This document shows positions 1 through 8,552 of a DNA stretch of 64,000 bases, in pieces. The number at the start of each line of letters is the position of its first letter. Positions within the stretch are counted from its first letter, which is position 1. The notes under the pieces are model-generated. The model was not told the origin of the DNA. It did not search any database and saw only the letters and a program-made list of their open reading frames with translations. Origin of the DNA: Streptococcus oralis. Lineage in GTDB: Bacteria; Bacillota; Bacilli; Lactobacillales; Streptococcaceae. Position numbers and translations under genes: made by a program. Location: positions 663,501-727,500 of the forward strand of contig NZ_CP046523.1 in assembly GCF_021497885.1 (NCBI RefSeq). Direction: 5' to 3'.

Positions 1-549
1 CGCTATCTGAAAAATATGGAGCAGAGTATCAATCGCAAGGTGGCTTCTCGCCTAACATATTACTTCCTTGTGTCGCTCCGTATCTTGCGTTTTCTCCTGC
101 ATGAATTGCTGACCTTTGGCCAAACCTTCCGTAGTTGGAATGATAAGGAGCAACGCCATCTTCGAGCTATTGACTATGATCAAATATCCGAACTCTATCT
201 GGAGAATACGGAGTTGATTATCGAAAGTTTGGAAAACCTAAAAGGAATCTACAAGAGTAGTCTGATTAGCTTTATGCAGGAGTCTCGCTTGCGTGAAACA
301 GCTATTATCGGTAGTGGTGCCTTTGTCGAACGTGTTATCAATCGTATTAAACCAAACAATATCGATGAAATGCTAAGAGGTTACTATCTAGAACGTAAGT
401 TAATCTTTGAATACGAAGAGCAGAAATTTATTACGGCCAAGTATGCCAAGAAATTACGGCAAAATGTCAACAATCTTGAGAATTATTCTCTAAAAGAAGC
501 TGCAAATACCCTACCCTATGATATGATGGAATTAGTCAGAAGAAATTAG
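1..549 (+). CDS. Na+/H+ (cation:proton) antiporter, C-terminal part
   Basis: The reading frame is open from the first base, so only the 3' end of the gene is present. The visible ~182 residues are charged and helix-rich (for example LENTELIIESLENLKG) with no transmembrane segment. That fits the long cytoplasmic C-terminal region of CPA1/NhaP-type Na+/H+ exchangers found at this locus in the S. mitis group. The assignment is by recalled similarity, because the membrane domain that would prove it lies outside the window. The next gene begins 35 bases downstream behind AGGAGG, so the two may be co-transcribed. Confidence 0.6.
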   Translation, partial: RYLKNMEQSINRKVASRLTYYFLVSLRILRFLLHELLTFGQTFRSWNDKEQRHLRAIDYDQISELYLENTELIIESLENLKGIYKSSLISFMQESRLRETAIIGSGAFVERVINRIKPNNIDEMLRGYYLERKLIFEYEEQKFITAKYAKKLRQNVNNLENYSLKEAANTLPYDMMELVRRN

Positions 550-584
550 TTTAGAAAATCAACTTGTATTAGGAGGATTGCAAC

Positions 585-1469
585 ATGAAAAAGTGGTGGA
601 AAGAGCTGATGGAACGGCCCTTGTTGAAAGCTTTTTTACATTTCTATCAAACTTCCGATAGTGAACTGACCAGCGTTGCGGTTGCCTACTATTGGTTGGT
701 TTCAATCTTCCCCTTGCTGATGATAGTGGTCAATATTTTGCCCTATTTTCAAATTCCGATTTCAAATTTTTTGCTCACCATCAAGGAATTTGTACCGGAT
801 ACAGTCTATGATGTGGTCGCAAAGATTGCCCGAGAAGTCTTGACTCAACCATCGACTGGTTTGCTGAGTTTTGCAGTCTTGTCTGCCCTTTGGACTTTCT
901 CGAAATCGATGGATTTCCTCCAAAAAGCTTTTAATAAGGCCTATGGAGTGGCTAAGAGCCGAGGAATTATCTCCCATCAACTGATGAGTTTACTCGTCAG
1001 CTTTGGCTTGCAAATTCTTTTTACTCTAGCCTTATTTTTGAGTATGTTTGGTCGTATGTTGCTCAACCTGCTCAAAACTTACTGGCAATCAGACAGTCCT
1101 TTCTTTGATTACCTACAGGACTTTACAGGCCCTTTGATTTATGCCTTGCTCTTTGCCATCTTGGTCATGCTCTACTATTTCCTTCCAAATGTTAGAGTCC
1201 CTTGTATTCGCTACGTTTTTCCTGGTAGTATCTTTGTTTTGCTGACGCTTGTCTTTCTGTTGAATATTTTTTCTGTCTATTTCAATAACTATGTCAACCA
1301 TCTAGTCGACGTCCGATTTTTCAGCTCCATCATCGTTGTGGTGATGATGTTCTGGTTTATTCTCATCGCAAAGATTCTGATTATCGGAGCAGTTATCAAT
1401 GCCAGTGTACAGAGTTTGAAGGATCCAAAGTTTCGTGATAACACATTCTTTTCAAAAAATGAAGAATAA
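585..1469 (+). CDS. YihY/BrkB family inner-membrane protein
   Basis: 294 residues with about six hydrophobic segments and the family hallmark near the N-terminus: a short helix, then TSVAVAYYWLVSIFPLLM at about residues 29-47. Members were once called ribonuclease BN by mistake. They are polytopic membrane proteins of unknown transport or envelope function. The ATG follows AGGAGG at 571-576. A strong intrinsic terminator starts right after the stop, so this gene ends its transcription unit. Confidence 0.85.
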   Translation: MKKWWKELMERPLLKAFLHFYQTSDSELTSVAVAYYWLVSIFPLLMIVVNILPYFQIPISNFLLTIKEFVPDTVYDVVAKIAREVLTQPSTGLLSFAVLSALWTFSKSMDFLQKAFNKAYGVAKSRGIISHQLMSLLVSFGLQILFTLALFLSMFGRMLLNLLKTYWQSDSPFFDYLQDFTGPLIYALLFAILVMLYYFLPNVRVPCIRYVFPGSIFVLLTLVFLLNIFSVYFNNYVNHLVDVRFFSSIIVVVMMFWFILIAKILIIGAVINASVQSLKDPKFRDNTFFSKNEE

Positions 1470-1470
1470 A

Positions 1471-1502
1471 AAAAGACGCTTTGTTTTCAAAGTGTCTTTT
1501 TG
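1471..1502 (+). terminator. intrinsic terminator after yihY-like gene
   Basis: The inverted arms AAAGACGCTTTG and CAAAGTGTCTTT surround a TTTT loop and end in a run of T. One G-U pair is allowed. Confidence 0.85.
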
Positions 1503-1531
1503 TTGCATTTGCAATAAAAATGTGCTATTCT
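1503..1531 (+). promoter_or_regulatory. marR promoter with overlapping palindrome
   Basis: TTGCAT (1503-1508), a 17-base spacer and TATTCT (1526-1531) preceded by TG-N form a sigma-A promoter with an extended -10. The -35 lies inside the perfect palindrome TTGCA-TT-TGCAA (1503-1514), a plausible autoregulatory operator for the MarR protein encoded just downstream. Confidence 0.6.
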
Positions 1532-1558
1532 ATCATCATAGATGCGAGAGGTGGAAAC

Positions 1559-2011
1559 ATGTCGTTATTACGCGAAATCGGAGTTATAGCCCGTGCCCTA
1601 GATTCTATTGCTAATATTGAGTTTCGTGATATTGAACTAGCTCGTGGGCAATATCTTTATTTAGTACGAATCAAGGAGAATCCAGGAATCATTCAAGAAG
1701 CCTTGTCGGATTTACTGAAGGTTGACCGTTCGACAGTTGCTCGTTCAGTAAAAAAACTGGAAGAAAAGGGGTTAATAAAACAAGGAATGACCAGTACAAA
1801 TCGGAAAAATAAAGAGTGGTTTGTTACTGAAAAAGGAGATGCACTTTATCCTTTTATCCTTGCTGAACATCACTATTCAGAGAATTCTGCCCTAAAAGGA
1901 TTTTCTAGGGAAGAGGCTAGGGAACTGGAGAACCTATTAATTCGAGTTAGAAAAAATATTACAAGTGATTGGGATATGGTCAAAAAAGGCCAGAAAAGAA
2001 ATTATTTATAA
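1559..2011 (+). CDS. MarR family transcriptional regulator
   Basis: 150 residues with a MarR winged helix at about residues 30-100. The recognition region reads LLKVDRSTVARSVKKLEEKG, followed by the wing LIKQGMTSTNRKNKEWFVTEKG. I start it at 1559, behind GAGAGGTGG; an upstream in-frame TTG at 1481 lies within the preceding terminator hairpin and is rejected. It is 13 bases upstream of the B3/B4-domain gene and probably co-transcribed with it. The ligand is unknown. Confidence 0.88.
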   Translation: MSLLREIGVIARALDSIANIEFRDIELARGQYLYLVRIKENPGIIQEALSDLLKVDRSTVARSVKKLEEKGLIKQGMTSTNRKNKEWFVTEKGDALYPFILAEHHYSENSALKGFSREEARELENLLIRVRKNITSDWDMVKKGQKRNYL

Positions 2012-2024
2012 TGAGAGGTGAAAG

Positions 2025-2732
2025 ATGAAAGTTATCGTTGAAAATGAATTTTGGAGCTTATTTCCAGAAGCACAGATTAGCGTTTTAGTAGTAAAGGGAT
2101 TAGATAATACAGTTGATGAAAGCAAGGATCCCTATTTCAAAACCTTGCTAGATAAGGGAGCTAAACGAGCTGAGGAATATATCTCAGATGATAATTTCAC
2201 ACAAAATGAAGTCATTCAAGAATGGCGTCAGGCTTTCAGCAAGTTCAAAACGAAAAAGGGTGCTCGTTCTTCGATTGAAGCCCTACTTAAGCGGGTCAGT
2301 CAGGGAAGAGAGTTCAATCCCATCAATCCCTTGGTAGACATCTATAATAGTGTCTCTCTATCTTATGCGGTTCCCTGTGGTGGCGAGGATGCGAACAAGA
2401 TTGTAGGCAATCTTCATCTTGGTCAGGCTAAGGGAGGAGAACCTTTCTTTCCACTAGGAGCTGAAAACGATGCACCTGCTTTACCTGAAGAAATCATCTA
2501 TTACGATGATGAAGGAGCGGTTTGTCGTTGTCTCAACTGGAGAGAGGCACAGAGAACCATGTTGACGGAAGAGACGAAGGATGCTGTCTTGGTCATTGAA
2601 GCGATCAATGGTGAACAGGCGGCGCGTGCTCAGTCTGCCATGCAAGAATTACAGGATTTGGTGAAAGACTACTTTGGAGTTCATGGCAAACTGGTCCATC
2701 TAACTTCTGAGTCCCCAGAAATTACACTTTAA
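2025..2732 (+). CDS. stand-alone B3/B4 (PheRS beta-like) domain protein
   Basis: 235 residues matching the B3/B4 domain of phenylalanyl-tRNA synthetase beta subunit as a free-standing protein. Landmarks are INPLVDIYNSVSLSYAVPCGGED near residues 100-122 and a Gly-rich turn around LGAEN. In the synthetase this domain edits mischarged tRNA or binds tRNA; stand-alone copies are mostly uncharacterised. The ATG follows GAGAGGTGAAAG. The partner is probably the MarR gene just upstream. Confidence 0.8.
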   Translation: MKVIVENEFWSLFPEAQISVLVVKGLDNTVDESKDPYFKTLLDKGAKRAEEYISDDNFTQNEVIQEWRQAFSKFKTKKGARSSIEALLKRVSQGREFNPINPLVDIYNSVSLSYAVPCGGEDANKIVGNLHLGQAKGGEPFFPLGAENDAPALPEEIIYYDDEGAVCRCLNWREAQRTMLTEETKDAVLVIEAINGEQAARAQSAMQELQDLVKDYFGVHGKLVHLTSESPEITL

Positions 2733-2734
2733 AC

Positions 2735-2796
2735 AGAAATAGCCCTGCCATCTCTTAGGAATAAACTATCCTAAAGAAATGGCGGAGCTATTTTTA
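2735..2796. terminator. bidirectional terminator between B3/B4 gene and queA
   Basis: The interrupted long stem has AAATAGC at one end pairing with GCTATTT at the other, with TTAGGA and TCCTAA as the inner arms. T runs on both strands serve the two convergent genes. Confidence 0.75.
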
Positions 2797-3822
2797 ATAG
2801 ATAAACATGGCATCACCGAAACTAAAGAAGCGGTAGTGTTCTTGAATAGCGTGCTGGTAAGCATCTAAGACTAAGTCACGACCTGCAAAGGCAGAAACTA
2901 GCATGACGAGAGTTGATTTTGGCAGATGGAAGTTGGTTGAGAAGGCATCGACAACCTTCCATTCGTATCCAGGTTTGATAAAGATATTGGTCCAGCCAGA
3001 ATCTGCTTGGATTTGCCCATCAAACTTGGAACCGATGGTTTCCAGTGTGCGGATAGAAGTGGTTCCAACAGCGATAACGCGTCCACCATTTTCCTTGACA
3101 GAGCGAAGAGTGGCTGCTGCTTCATCAGAAAGCTGGTAGAATTCTGAGTGCATTTCATGTTCGTCCAGATTGTCAACAGAGACAGGCCTAAATGTTCCTA
3201 AACCAACGTGGAGGGTCAAATAAACCAAATGAACACCCTTGGCTTGGATTTCTGCTAGCAGTTCTTTGGTGAAGTGGAGGCCAGCAGTTGGTGCAGCAGC
3301 AGAGCCACTTTCCTTGGCGTAAACGGTTTGATAGCGTTCGCGATCATCCAGTTTTTCATGGATATAAGGTGGCAGTGGCATTTCACCGAGACTTTCCAAG
3401 ACTTCTAGAAAAATTCCTTGGTATTCAAAACGGACAATACGGCCTCCGTGGGTCAATTCTTCCGTGATGACAGCGCTGAGGCGACCATCACCAAAGTTGA
3501 CACGAGTCCCGACCTTGAGGCGTTTGGCAGGTTTGGCGAGAACCTCCCACTCATCACCGGCAGTATTTTTGAGAAGGAGAAGTTCCACATGGCCTCCTGT
3601 TTCTTCCTTTTGACCATAAAGGCGAGCAGGGAGAACACGGGTGTCGTTCATGACAAGGGCATCACCTGGTTCCAACATATCAATAATAGAGTGGAAGTGT
3701 TTATCCTGAAACTCTCCCGTTTCTCGGTTTACGATGAGGAGTTTAGAGGCATCTCGTTTTTTAAGGGGTGTTTGGGCAATCAATTCCTCAGGTAAGTGGA
3801 AATCAAAATCAGCTGTATTCAT
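2794..3822 (-). CDS. queA: S-adenosylmethionine:tRNA ribosyltransferase-isomerase
   Basis: 342 residues from the Met of [17 protein letters not shown]. QueA moves the ribosyl group of SAM to 7-aminomethyl-7-deazaguanine in tRNA, giving epoxyqueuosine at the wobble position of GUN anticodons. Diagnostic motifs are [11 protein letters not shown] (about 61-71), PTAGLHFT (about 183-190) and the C-terminal [18 protein letters not shown]. An ATG four codons upstream (3834) follows AGAAAG and could be used instead. A minus-strand extended -10, TG-T-TATAAT, lies at 3859-3867. Confidence 0.97.
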   Translation of the reverse strand: MNTADFDFHLPEELIAQTPLKKRDASKLLIVNRETGEFQDKHFHSIIDMLEPGDALVMNDTRVLPARLYGQKEETGGHVELLLLKNTAGDEWEVLAKPAKRLKVGTRVNFGDGRLSAVITEELTHGGRIVRFEYQGIFLEVLESLGEMPLPPYIHEKLDDRERYQTVYAKESGSAAAPTAGLHFTKELLAEIQAKGVHLVYLTLHVGLGTFRPVSVDNLDEHEMHSEFYQLSDEAAATLRSVKENGGRVIAVGTTSIRTLETIGSKFDGQIQADSGWTNIFIKPGYEWKVVDAFSTNFHLPKSTLVMLVSAFAGRDLVLDAYQHAIQEHYRFFSFGDAMFIY

Positions 3823-3914
3823 ATATCTGTTCATTCTTTCTAAGTTCTAATCCTATCCATTATAACATGTTTCAAGTTTGGACGCTCTTTTTTTGGAAAT
3901 TAAATCGTTTTCAC

Positions 3915-3943
3915 TTGACAAAAATTGGTCTATACCATATAAT
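3915..3943 (+). promoter_or_regulatory. nagB promoter with embedded NagR-type operator
   Basis: A consensus promoter: TTGACA (3915-3920), exactly 17 bases, TATAAT (3938-3943). The spacer carries TGGTCTATACCA (3926-3937), a near-perfect match to the dre operator (TGGTCTAGACCA) bound by GntR-family amino-sugar regulators NagR/DasR/YvoA. Binding there would block polymerase. NagR itself is not in this window. Confidence 0.85.
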
Positions 3944-3969
3944 GAATATAGAAATATGGAGGATATGAA

Positions 3970-4677
3970 ATGAAAGTTATTAAAGTTGAAAATCAAGTCG
4001 AAGGTGGAAAAGTAGCTTTTGAGATTTTGAAGGAAAAGTTGGCCAATGGCGCTCAAACATTAGGACTTGCGACAGGGAGCAGTCCACTTGAGTTTTATAA
4101 GGAAATCGTTGAGAGTAACCTTGATTTTTCAAATCTAACCAGTGTGAACCTTGATGAGTATGTAGGGCTTGATGGGGACAACCCACAGTCTTACCGCCAC
4201 TTTATGCAAGAACACTTATTCAACCAAAAACCATTTAAAGAAAGTTTCTTGCCTCGTGGGATTAAGGACAATGCTGAAGCTGAAGTAGAACGCTACAACC
4301 AAATTTTGGCTGACCATCCAGTTGATTTGCAAATCTTGGGAATCGGTCGCAATGGACATATCGGATTTAATGAGCCAGGAACTGCCTTTGATAGCCAGAC
4401 ACACCTTGTAGACCTAGACCAGTCTACAATCGAAGCCAATGCTCGCTTCTTTGACAAGATTGAAGACGTTCCAACTCAAGCCATCTCAATGGGGATTAAA
4501 AATATTTTGGATGCCAAGTCTATTATTCTTTTTGCTTACGGTGAGTCAAAAGCAGAAGCCATTGCTGGAACAGTATCAGGCCCAGTAACTGAAAGTCTAC
4601 CAGCAAGTAGCCTACAAAACCACCCTGATGTGACTATTATTGCGGATGCAGCAGCGCTCAGCTTGCTTGAAAAGTAA
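3970..4677 (+). CDS. nagB: glucosamine-6-phosphate deaminase
   Basis: 235 residues, the usual length of the short Gram-positive NagB. It converts glucosamine-6-phosphate to fructose-6-phosphate and ammonia, linking amino-sugar use to glycolysis. Motifs are [11 protein letters not shown] (about 34-44), VNLDEYVGL (about 58-66), [14 protein letters not shown] (about 123-136) and the C-terminal ITIADAAAL-type strand. It is monocistronic, with a NagR-type operator in its promoter and a terminator 10 bases after the stop. Confidence 0.97.
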   Translation: MKVIKVENQVEGGKVAFEILKEKLANGAQTLGLATGSSPLEFYKEIVESNLDFSNLTSVNLDEYVGLDGDNPQSYRHFMQEHLFNQKPFKESFLPRGIKDNAEAEVERYNQILADHPVDLQILGIGRNGHIGFNEPGTAFDSQTHLVDLDQSTIEANARFFDKIEDVPTQAISMGIKNILDAKSIILFAYGESKAEAIAGTVSGPVTESLPASSLQNHPDVTIIADAAALSLLEK

Positions 4678-4686
4678 AATGACAAG

Positions 4687-4719
4687 AACCACTTGCTCTT
4701 TGGAGTGAGTGGCTTTTTA
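4687..4719 (+). terminator. intrinsic terminator after nagB
   Basis: The stem CCACTTGCTC / GGAGTGAGTGG, with G-U pairing at the centre, is followed by CTTTTT. Confidence 0.75.
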
Positions 4720-4856
4720 CTTCAAATGTTCACTATCCTGCTAAAAGAAATTTTTTTGCAAATCACCGTAACAGTTGTTGATATTTCATATAAAAAGGCA
4801 TCCAATAGAAAATTCTTAAATGTCTGTAAACTTTGATATAATCGTATTGACTATTC

Positions 4857-5456
4857 TTATGATGCTATACGATTTTTATTAAGACAGTTGTTGATGCTGG
4901 AAACCATGATATAACTGGCAATTCCTGACATGTGAAGAAAGGTCGAAATCCAGCCTGTTATATTTGGTAGAAGCATTGTGAGAGATAGAACGATTAAAAG
5001 GATATAAAATAGTTTTAATCCTAAATTGAAATTCTTCCATATACCAAACATACTCATCACCCCACCCATTACAAAAGCATAGCCAATAGCAGAGATACCC
5101 GATGCCTGAATTTCTTGATTCTGTGTTAATATATGGAATACAATCGAAGATATTACCATAGAAGTAATAAAAACTAAAAATACATATTTTGATCCCCTTT
5201 TATACTCCAATAGCCCACCAAAAGGAAGTAACATTAAAGTATTTAAAACTAAATGAAACCATATAAACCATACTGGTGCTTCTTTACTTCCATGCATAAA
5301 TGTACCACTAAAGTATTGCCAACAATAAATTGGCTTTGAATGAAATGCAAATAAGTCATACATTACACTTCCCCAAAAGGTAGTAAGAATTCCTAGCAAT
5401 AAACAAATTACAACTAAAATACTGACTACAGGGTAAATTTTTATGATTCTTTTCAT
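4857..5456 (-). CDS. rhomboid-family intramembrane protease-like protein
   Basis: 199 residues with about six transmembrane segments. Rhomboid landmarks in order are a WQYFSGTFMHG loop (H55), the HLVLN helix (H68, N72), FGGLLEYKRGS, the catalytic-type GIS motif (S122) and H175 in the last membrane helix (HMSGIASY). The Ser-His dyad is therefore present. The gene is AT-rich, points opposite to its neighbours and sits between nagB and rpsU, which I recall as adjacent in relatives, so it looks acquired. Sequence divergence means an inactive homologue cannot be excluded. Confidence 0.65.
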   Translation of the reverse strand: MKRIIKIYPVVSILVVICLLLGILTTFWGSVMYDLFAFHSKPIYCWQYFSGTFMHGSKEAPVWFIWFHLVLNTLMLLPFGGLLEYKRGSKYVFLVFITSMVISSIVFHILTQNQEIQASGISAIGYAFVMGGVMSMFGIWKNFNLGLKLFYILLIVLSLTMLLPNITGWISTFLHMSGIASYIMVSSINNCLNKNRIAS

Positions 5457-5594
5457 GTTATAGATTCACTTCTAAATAATACTAATTTTTGCTAATCAAT
5501 ATGTGCCACTATTATATCATTTCCATCTATAAATGTTAATCAATTTTAACAAGATTAAAATTGAAGATAATATAAGTTTATGGCAGCTTTTTCC

Positions 5595-5623
5595 TTGACA
5601 TTTATCCATTTTGCGTGTAAAAT
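5595..5623 (+). promoter_or_regulatory. rpsU promoter
   Basis: TTGACA (5595-5600), a 17-base spacer and TAAAAT (5618-5623), 35 bases before the start codon. Confidence 0.75.
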
Positions 5624-5657
5624 AGAATAGATCTTGAACTTGAAGGGAGTGAAAAAA

Positions 5658-5834
5658 ATGTCTAAAACAGTAGTACGTAAGAATGAATCTCTTGACGATG
5701 CACTTCGTCGTTTCAAACGTGCGGTTACTAAAGCTGGTACTCTTCAAGAAACACGCAAACGTGAATTCTATGAAAAACCTTCTGTAAAACGTAAACGTAA
5801 ATCAGAAGCAGCTCGTAAACGTAAAAAATTCTAA
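5658..5834 (+). CDS. rpsU: 30S ribosomal protein S21
   Basis: 58 residues, the full length of bS21. It begins [20 protein letters not shown] and ends in a strongly basic tail rich in KRK repeats. It is a small-subunit protein involved in translation initiation. The start is the ATG after AAGGGAGTG; an upstream in-frame TTG at 5634 lies before the ribosome-binding site and is not used. It has its own promoter and terminator. Confidence 0.97.
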
Positions 5835-5878
5835 TTAGAAATGAAAGGCTAGAGAAATCTAGTCTTTTTATTTCTAAA
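5835..5878 (+). terminator. intrinsic terminator after rpsU
   Basis: A long hairpin with outer arms TTAGAAAT/ATTTCTAA and inner arms GGCTAGA/TCTAGTC around GAAA, with a CTTTTT run on the 3' arm. Confidence 0.8.
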
Positions 5879-5924
5879 TAAATACTGTAAATCCTGCAAA
5901 AAAAGGAAACTTCCAACTACAATT

Positions 5925-5933
5925 TGATATAAT
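5925..5933 (+). promoter_or_regulatory. extended -10 promoter for hprK-lgt
   Basis: TG-A-TATAAT, with no good -35 at the matching distance. It lies 32 bases upstream of the hprK start codon. Confidence 0.55.
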
Positions 5934-5964
5934 AGTAAGGAGAACTCGATTGAAGGAGGAAATT

Positions 5965-6900
5965 ATGTCGGTTTTAGTAAGAGAAGTCATTGAAAAGCTC
6001 AGACTAGATATTGTCTATGGTGAAGGCGAATTGCTTGAAAAGGAAATCAATACTGCGGACATTATGAGACCTGGTCTTGAAATGACGGGCTATTTTGATT
6101 ACTATACTCCAGAACGGATTCAGCTGTTAGGGATGAAGGAGTGGTCCTATTTGGTTGCCATGCCTGCCCATAACCGTTATCAAGTTTTGAAGAAAATGTT
6201 TCTACCTGAAACACCCGCTGTCATCGTTGCTCGTGGCTTGGTAGTGCCAGAAGAAATGTTGAAAGCTGCTAGAGAATGTAAGATTGCGATTTTAACCAGT
6301 CGAACATCAACTAGTCGTTTATCTGGAGAGTTATCTAGCTACCTTGATTCCCGTTTGGCTGAGCGTACGAGCGTGCATGGTGTCTTGATGGACATCTATG
6401 GCATGGGCGTCTTGATCCAAGGGGATAGTGGTATCGGTAAGAGCGAGACGGGTCTTGAGCTTGTGAAACGTGGACACCGTTTGGTAGCAGACGATCGTGT
6501 AGATATCTTTGCCAAGGATGAAATGACCCTTTGGGGAGAGCCCGCTGAAATTTTGAAGCATTTGCTTGAGATTCGTGGAGTGGGTATTATTGACGTGATG
6601 AGTCTCTACGGAGCAAGTGCTGTAAAAGATTCTTCACAAGTCCAGTTGGCTGTTTACTTGGAAAATTATGATACCCATAAGACCTTTGACCGTCTAGGAA
6701 ACAATGCCGAAGAACTAGAAGTTTCTGGAGTAACGATTCCACGTATCCGCATCCCAGTAAAAACAGGACGCAATATCTCTGTTGTTATTGAGGCGGCAGC
6801 CATGAACTATCGCGCTAAAGAAATGGGATTTGATGCGACGCGTTTATTTGAAGAACGCTTGACTAATCTCATCTCCAAAAATGAGGTGAAAGATGATTAA
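5965..6900 (+). CDS. hprK: HPr kinase/phosphorylase
   Basis: 311 residues. It phosphorylates and dephosphorylates HPr at Ser46 and so controls CcpA-dependent carbon catabolite repression and PTS uptake. The Walker A motif GDSGIGKS is at residues 153-160, the HPrK signature EIRGVGIID at 202-210, and the conserved phosphorylase strand [11 protein letters not shown] follows. The start is the ATG behind AAGGAGGA; a TTG five codons upstream (5950) precedes the ribosome-binding site. It overlaps lgt by 8 bases. Confidence 0.97.
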   Translation: MSVLVREVIEKLRLDIVYGEGELLEKEINTADIMRPGLEMTGYFDYYTPERIQLLGMKEWSYLVAMPAHNRYQVLKKMFLPETPAVIVARGLVVPEEMLKAARECKIAILTSRTSTSRLSGELSSYLDSRLAERTSVHGVLMDIYGMGVLIQGDSGIGKSETGLELVKRGHRLVADDRVDIFAKDEMTLWGEPAEILKHLLEIRGVGIIDVMSLYGASAVKDSSQVQLAVYLENYDTHKTFDRLGNNAEELEVSGVTIPRIRIPVKTGRNISVVIEAAAMNYRAKEMGFDATRLFEERLTNLISKNEVKDD

Positions 6901-7681
6901 TCCAGTTGCATTTGAAATCGGCCCTTTTTCCATTCGTTGGTATGCTTTGTGTATTGTGACTGGATTGGTCTTGGCTGTCTACCTTGCCATGAAAGAAGCT
7001 CCTAAAAAGAAAATTCTATCAGATGATATTTTGGATTTTATCCTGATTGCTTTTCCGGTAGCTATTTTAGGTGCTAGATTATACTACGTACTCTTTCGTT
7101 TAGATTATTATCTGCAAAATCCAGGTGAAATCATCGCCATCTGGAATGGTGGTTTGGCCATTTATGGAGGTTTGATAGCGGGCGCTATTGTCCTTTATAT
7201 CTTTGCAGATAGAAAGCTGATCAATACTTGGGATTTCTTAGATATTGCAGCACCGAGCGTCATGGTTGCCCAGAGTTTAGGACGCTGGGGGAACTTTTTT
7301 AACCAAGAAGCCTACGGTGCAGCAGTAGATAGTCTGGATTATTTGCCGGGCTTCATTCGTGACCAGATGTACATCGATGGTAGCTACCGTCAGCCGACCT
7401 TCTTATATGAGTCGATTTGGAATCTGATTGGTTTTGCTTTGATTTTGATTTTTAGACGAAAATTAAAGGAAATCAGACGTGGTCATATCACTGCTTTCTA
7501 CTTGATTTGGTATGGCTTTGGCCGTATGATCATCGAAGGGATGCGGACCGATAGTCTCATGTTCTTTGGTCTGCGAGTTTCCCAATGGTTATCAGTTATC
7601 CTTATCGGACTCGGTATTTTTATCATACTTTATCAAAATCGAAAGAAAGCCCCTTTCTATCATACAGAGGAGGAAAAATAA
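6893..7681 (+). CDS. lgt: prolipoprotein diacylglyceryl transferase
   Basis: 262 residues with seven predicted membrane segments. It moves a diacylglyceryl group from phosphatidylglycerol to the lipobox cysteine of prolipoproteins, such as the PstS encoded below. The family signature [13 protein letters not shown] lies at residues 130-142, preceded by the [13 protein letters not shown] helix. The start overlaps the end of hprK and has its own GAGGTGA. The next gene starts at the base after its stop. Confidence 0.97.
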   Translation: MINPVAFEIGPFSIRWYALCIVTGLVLAVYLAMKEAPKKKILSDDILDFILIAFPVAILGARLYYVLFRLDYYLQNPGEIIAIWNGGLAIYGGLIAGAIVLYIFADRKLINTWDFLDIAAPSVMVAQSLGRWGNFFNQEAYGAAVDSLDYLPGFIRDQMYIDGSYRQPTFLYESIWNLIGFALILIFRRKLKEIRRGHITAFYLIWYGFGRMIIEGMRTDSLMFFGLRVSQWLSVILIGLGIFIILYQNRKKAPFYHTEEEK

Positions 7682-8065
7682 ATGTTAGAAGTTGCATATA
7701 TTCTTGTTGCGATTGCTTTGATTGTCTGTTTAGTCTATTTGACAATCACGATTCAAAAAGCAGGTCGTATGATTGATGAGACAGAGAAAACCATCAAAAC
7801 ATTGAGTTCAGATGTGAACGTTACCTTGCATCAGACCAATGAATTACTGGTTAAGGTTAATGTGTTGGCAGACGATATCAATATCAAAGTTGCGACGATT
7901 GATCCACTTTTTACAGCTGTGGCGGACTTGTCAGAGTCAGTATCTGATCTCAATCAACATGCGCGTGTCTTGGGTAAAAAAGCCTCATCAGCTGGTTCAA
8001 AGACCATTAAGACAGGTGCAGGCTTGTCCGCTCTTCGTGTCGCAAGTAAATTTTTCAAAAAATAG
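7682..8065 (+). CDS. DUF948 family membrane-anchored protein
   Basis: 127 residues. One N-terminal transmembrane helix (about 3-22) is followed by a heptad-rich region (TEKTIKTLSSDVN, NELLVKVNVLADDIN), as in DUF948 proteins, which are small cell-envelope proteins with a chemotaxis-receptor-like coiled coil. It starts directly after the lgt stop, so it is translationally coupled to lgt. The function is unknown. Confidence 0.8.
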   Translation: MLEVAYILVAIALIVCLVYLTITIQKAGRMIDETEKTIKTLSSDVNVTLHQTNELLVKVNVLADDINIKVATIDPLFTAVADLSESVSDLNQHARVLGKKASSAGSKTIKTGAGLSALRVASKFFKK

Positions 8066-8080
8066 AAAAGGAGAAATCTT

Positions 8081-8479
8081 ATGGGAAAACTATCCTCTAT
8101 CCTTTTAGGTACGGTTTCAGGTGCAGCTCTTGCTTTGTTTTTGACAAGTGACAAGGGCAAGCAAGTTTGTAGTCAAGCTCAGGATTTTCTAGATGATTTG
8201 AGAGAAGATCCAGAATATGCTAGAGAGCAGGTTTGTGAGAAACTAACTGAAGTGAAGGAACAGGCAAGGGACTTTGTGCTGAAAACAAAGGAACAAGTAG
8301 AATCTGGTGAAATCACTTTTGATAGTGTCATTGATCAAGCCAAGACCTGTGCTCGACAAGCGACAGAAGCATCCAAGGAAACCTTTAACAATCTCAAGGA
8401 GCAATGGCAAGAACAGTCAGCAACTCCAGACGTCGCTGAAGACCAAGAAGAAATCATCATCGATATTACTGAAGTATAA
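8081..8479 (+). CDS. YtxH-like envelope protein
   Basis: 132 residues. It opens with MGKLSSILLGTVSGAALALFL, a glycine-rich hydrophobic helix typical of YtxH-domain proteins. A long amphipathic, charged helix follows (about 40-110) and then an acidic tail. The ATG follows AAAGGAGAAA. It is the last gene of the hprK-lgt run and is followed by a strong terminator. Related proteins appear in stress or envelope contexts; the role here is unknown. Confidence 0.75.
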   Translation: MGKLSSILLGTVSGAALALFLTSDKGKQVCSQAQDFLDDLREDPEYAREQVCEKLTEVKEQARDFVLKTKEQVESGEITFDSVIDQAKTCARQATEASKETFNNLKEQWQEQSATPDVAEDQEEIIIDITEV

Positions 8480-8482
8480 TGC

Positions 8483-8519
8483 ATCACCATCTCTGGTTTT
8501 TGGAGATGGTGATTTTTAT
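8483..8519 (+). terminator. intrinsic terminator after ytxH-like gene
   Basis: The perfect 11-bp stem ATCACCATCTC / GAGATGGTGAT is followed by TTTT. Confidence 0.9.
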
Positions 8520-8536
8520 CTGCAAGCCTGTCTTTG

Positions 8537-8545
8537 TGGTATAAT
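8537..8545 (+). promoter_or_regulatory. extended -10 promoter immediately before hemW
   Basis: TG-G-TATAAT ends 7 bases before the hemW ATG. Transcription should begin about 6-8 bases after the -10, at or next to the start codon, and no Shine-Dalgarno sequence is visible. The hemW transcript may therefore be leaderless. Confidence 0.55.
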
Positions 8546-8552
8546 AAATACT

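Noticed and set aside
1481..1558. Longer MarR reading frame from a TTG
   Set aside because: The start lies inside the terminator hairpin of the upstream gene and upstream of the promoter; the ATG at 1559 has the ribosome-binding site.
2903..3139. Plus-strand ORF opposite queA
   Set aside because: It is an antisense shadow of queA without a ribosome-binding site.
8307..8552. Longer hemW reading frame
   Set aside because: It overlaps the upstream gene and crosses a strong terminator and the hemW promoter.
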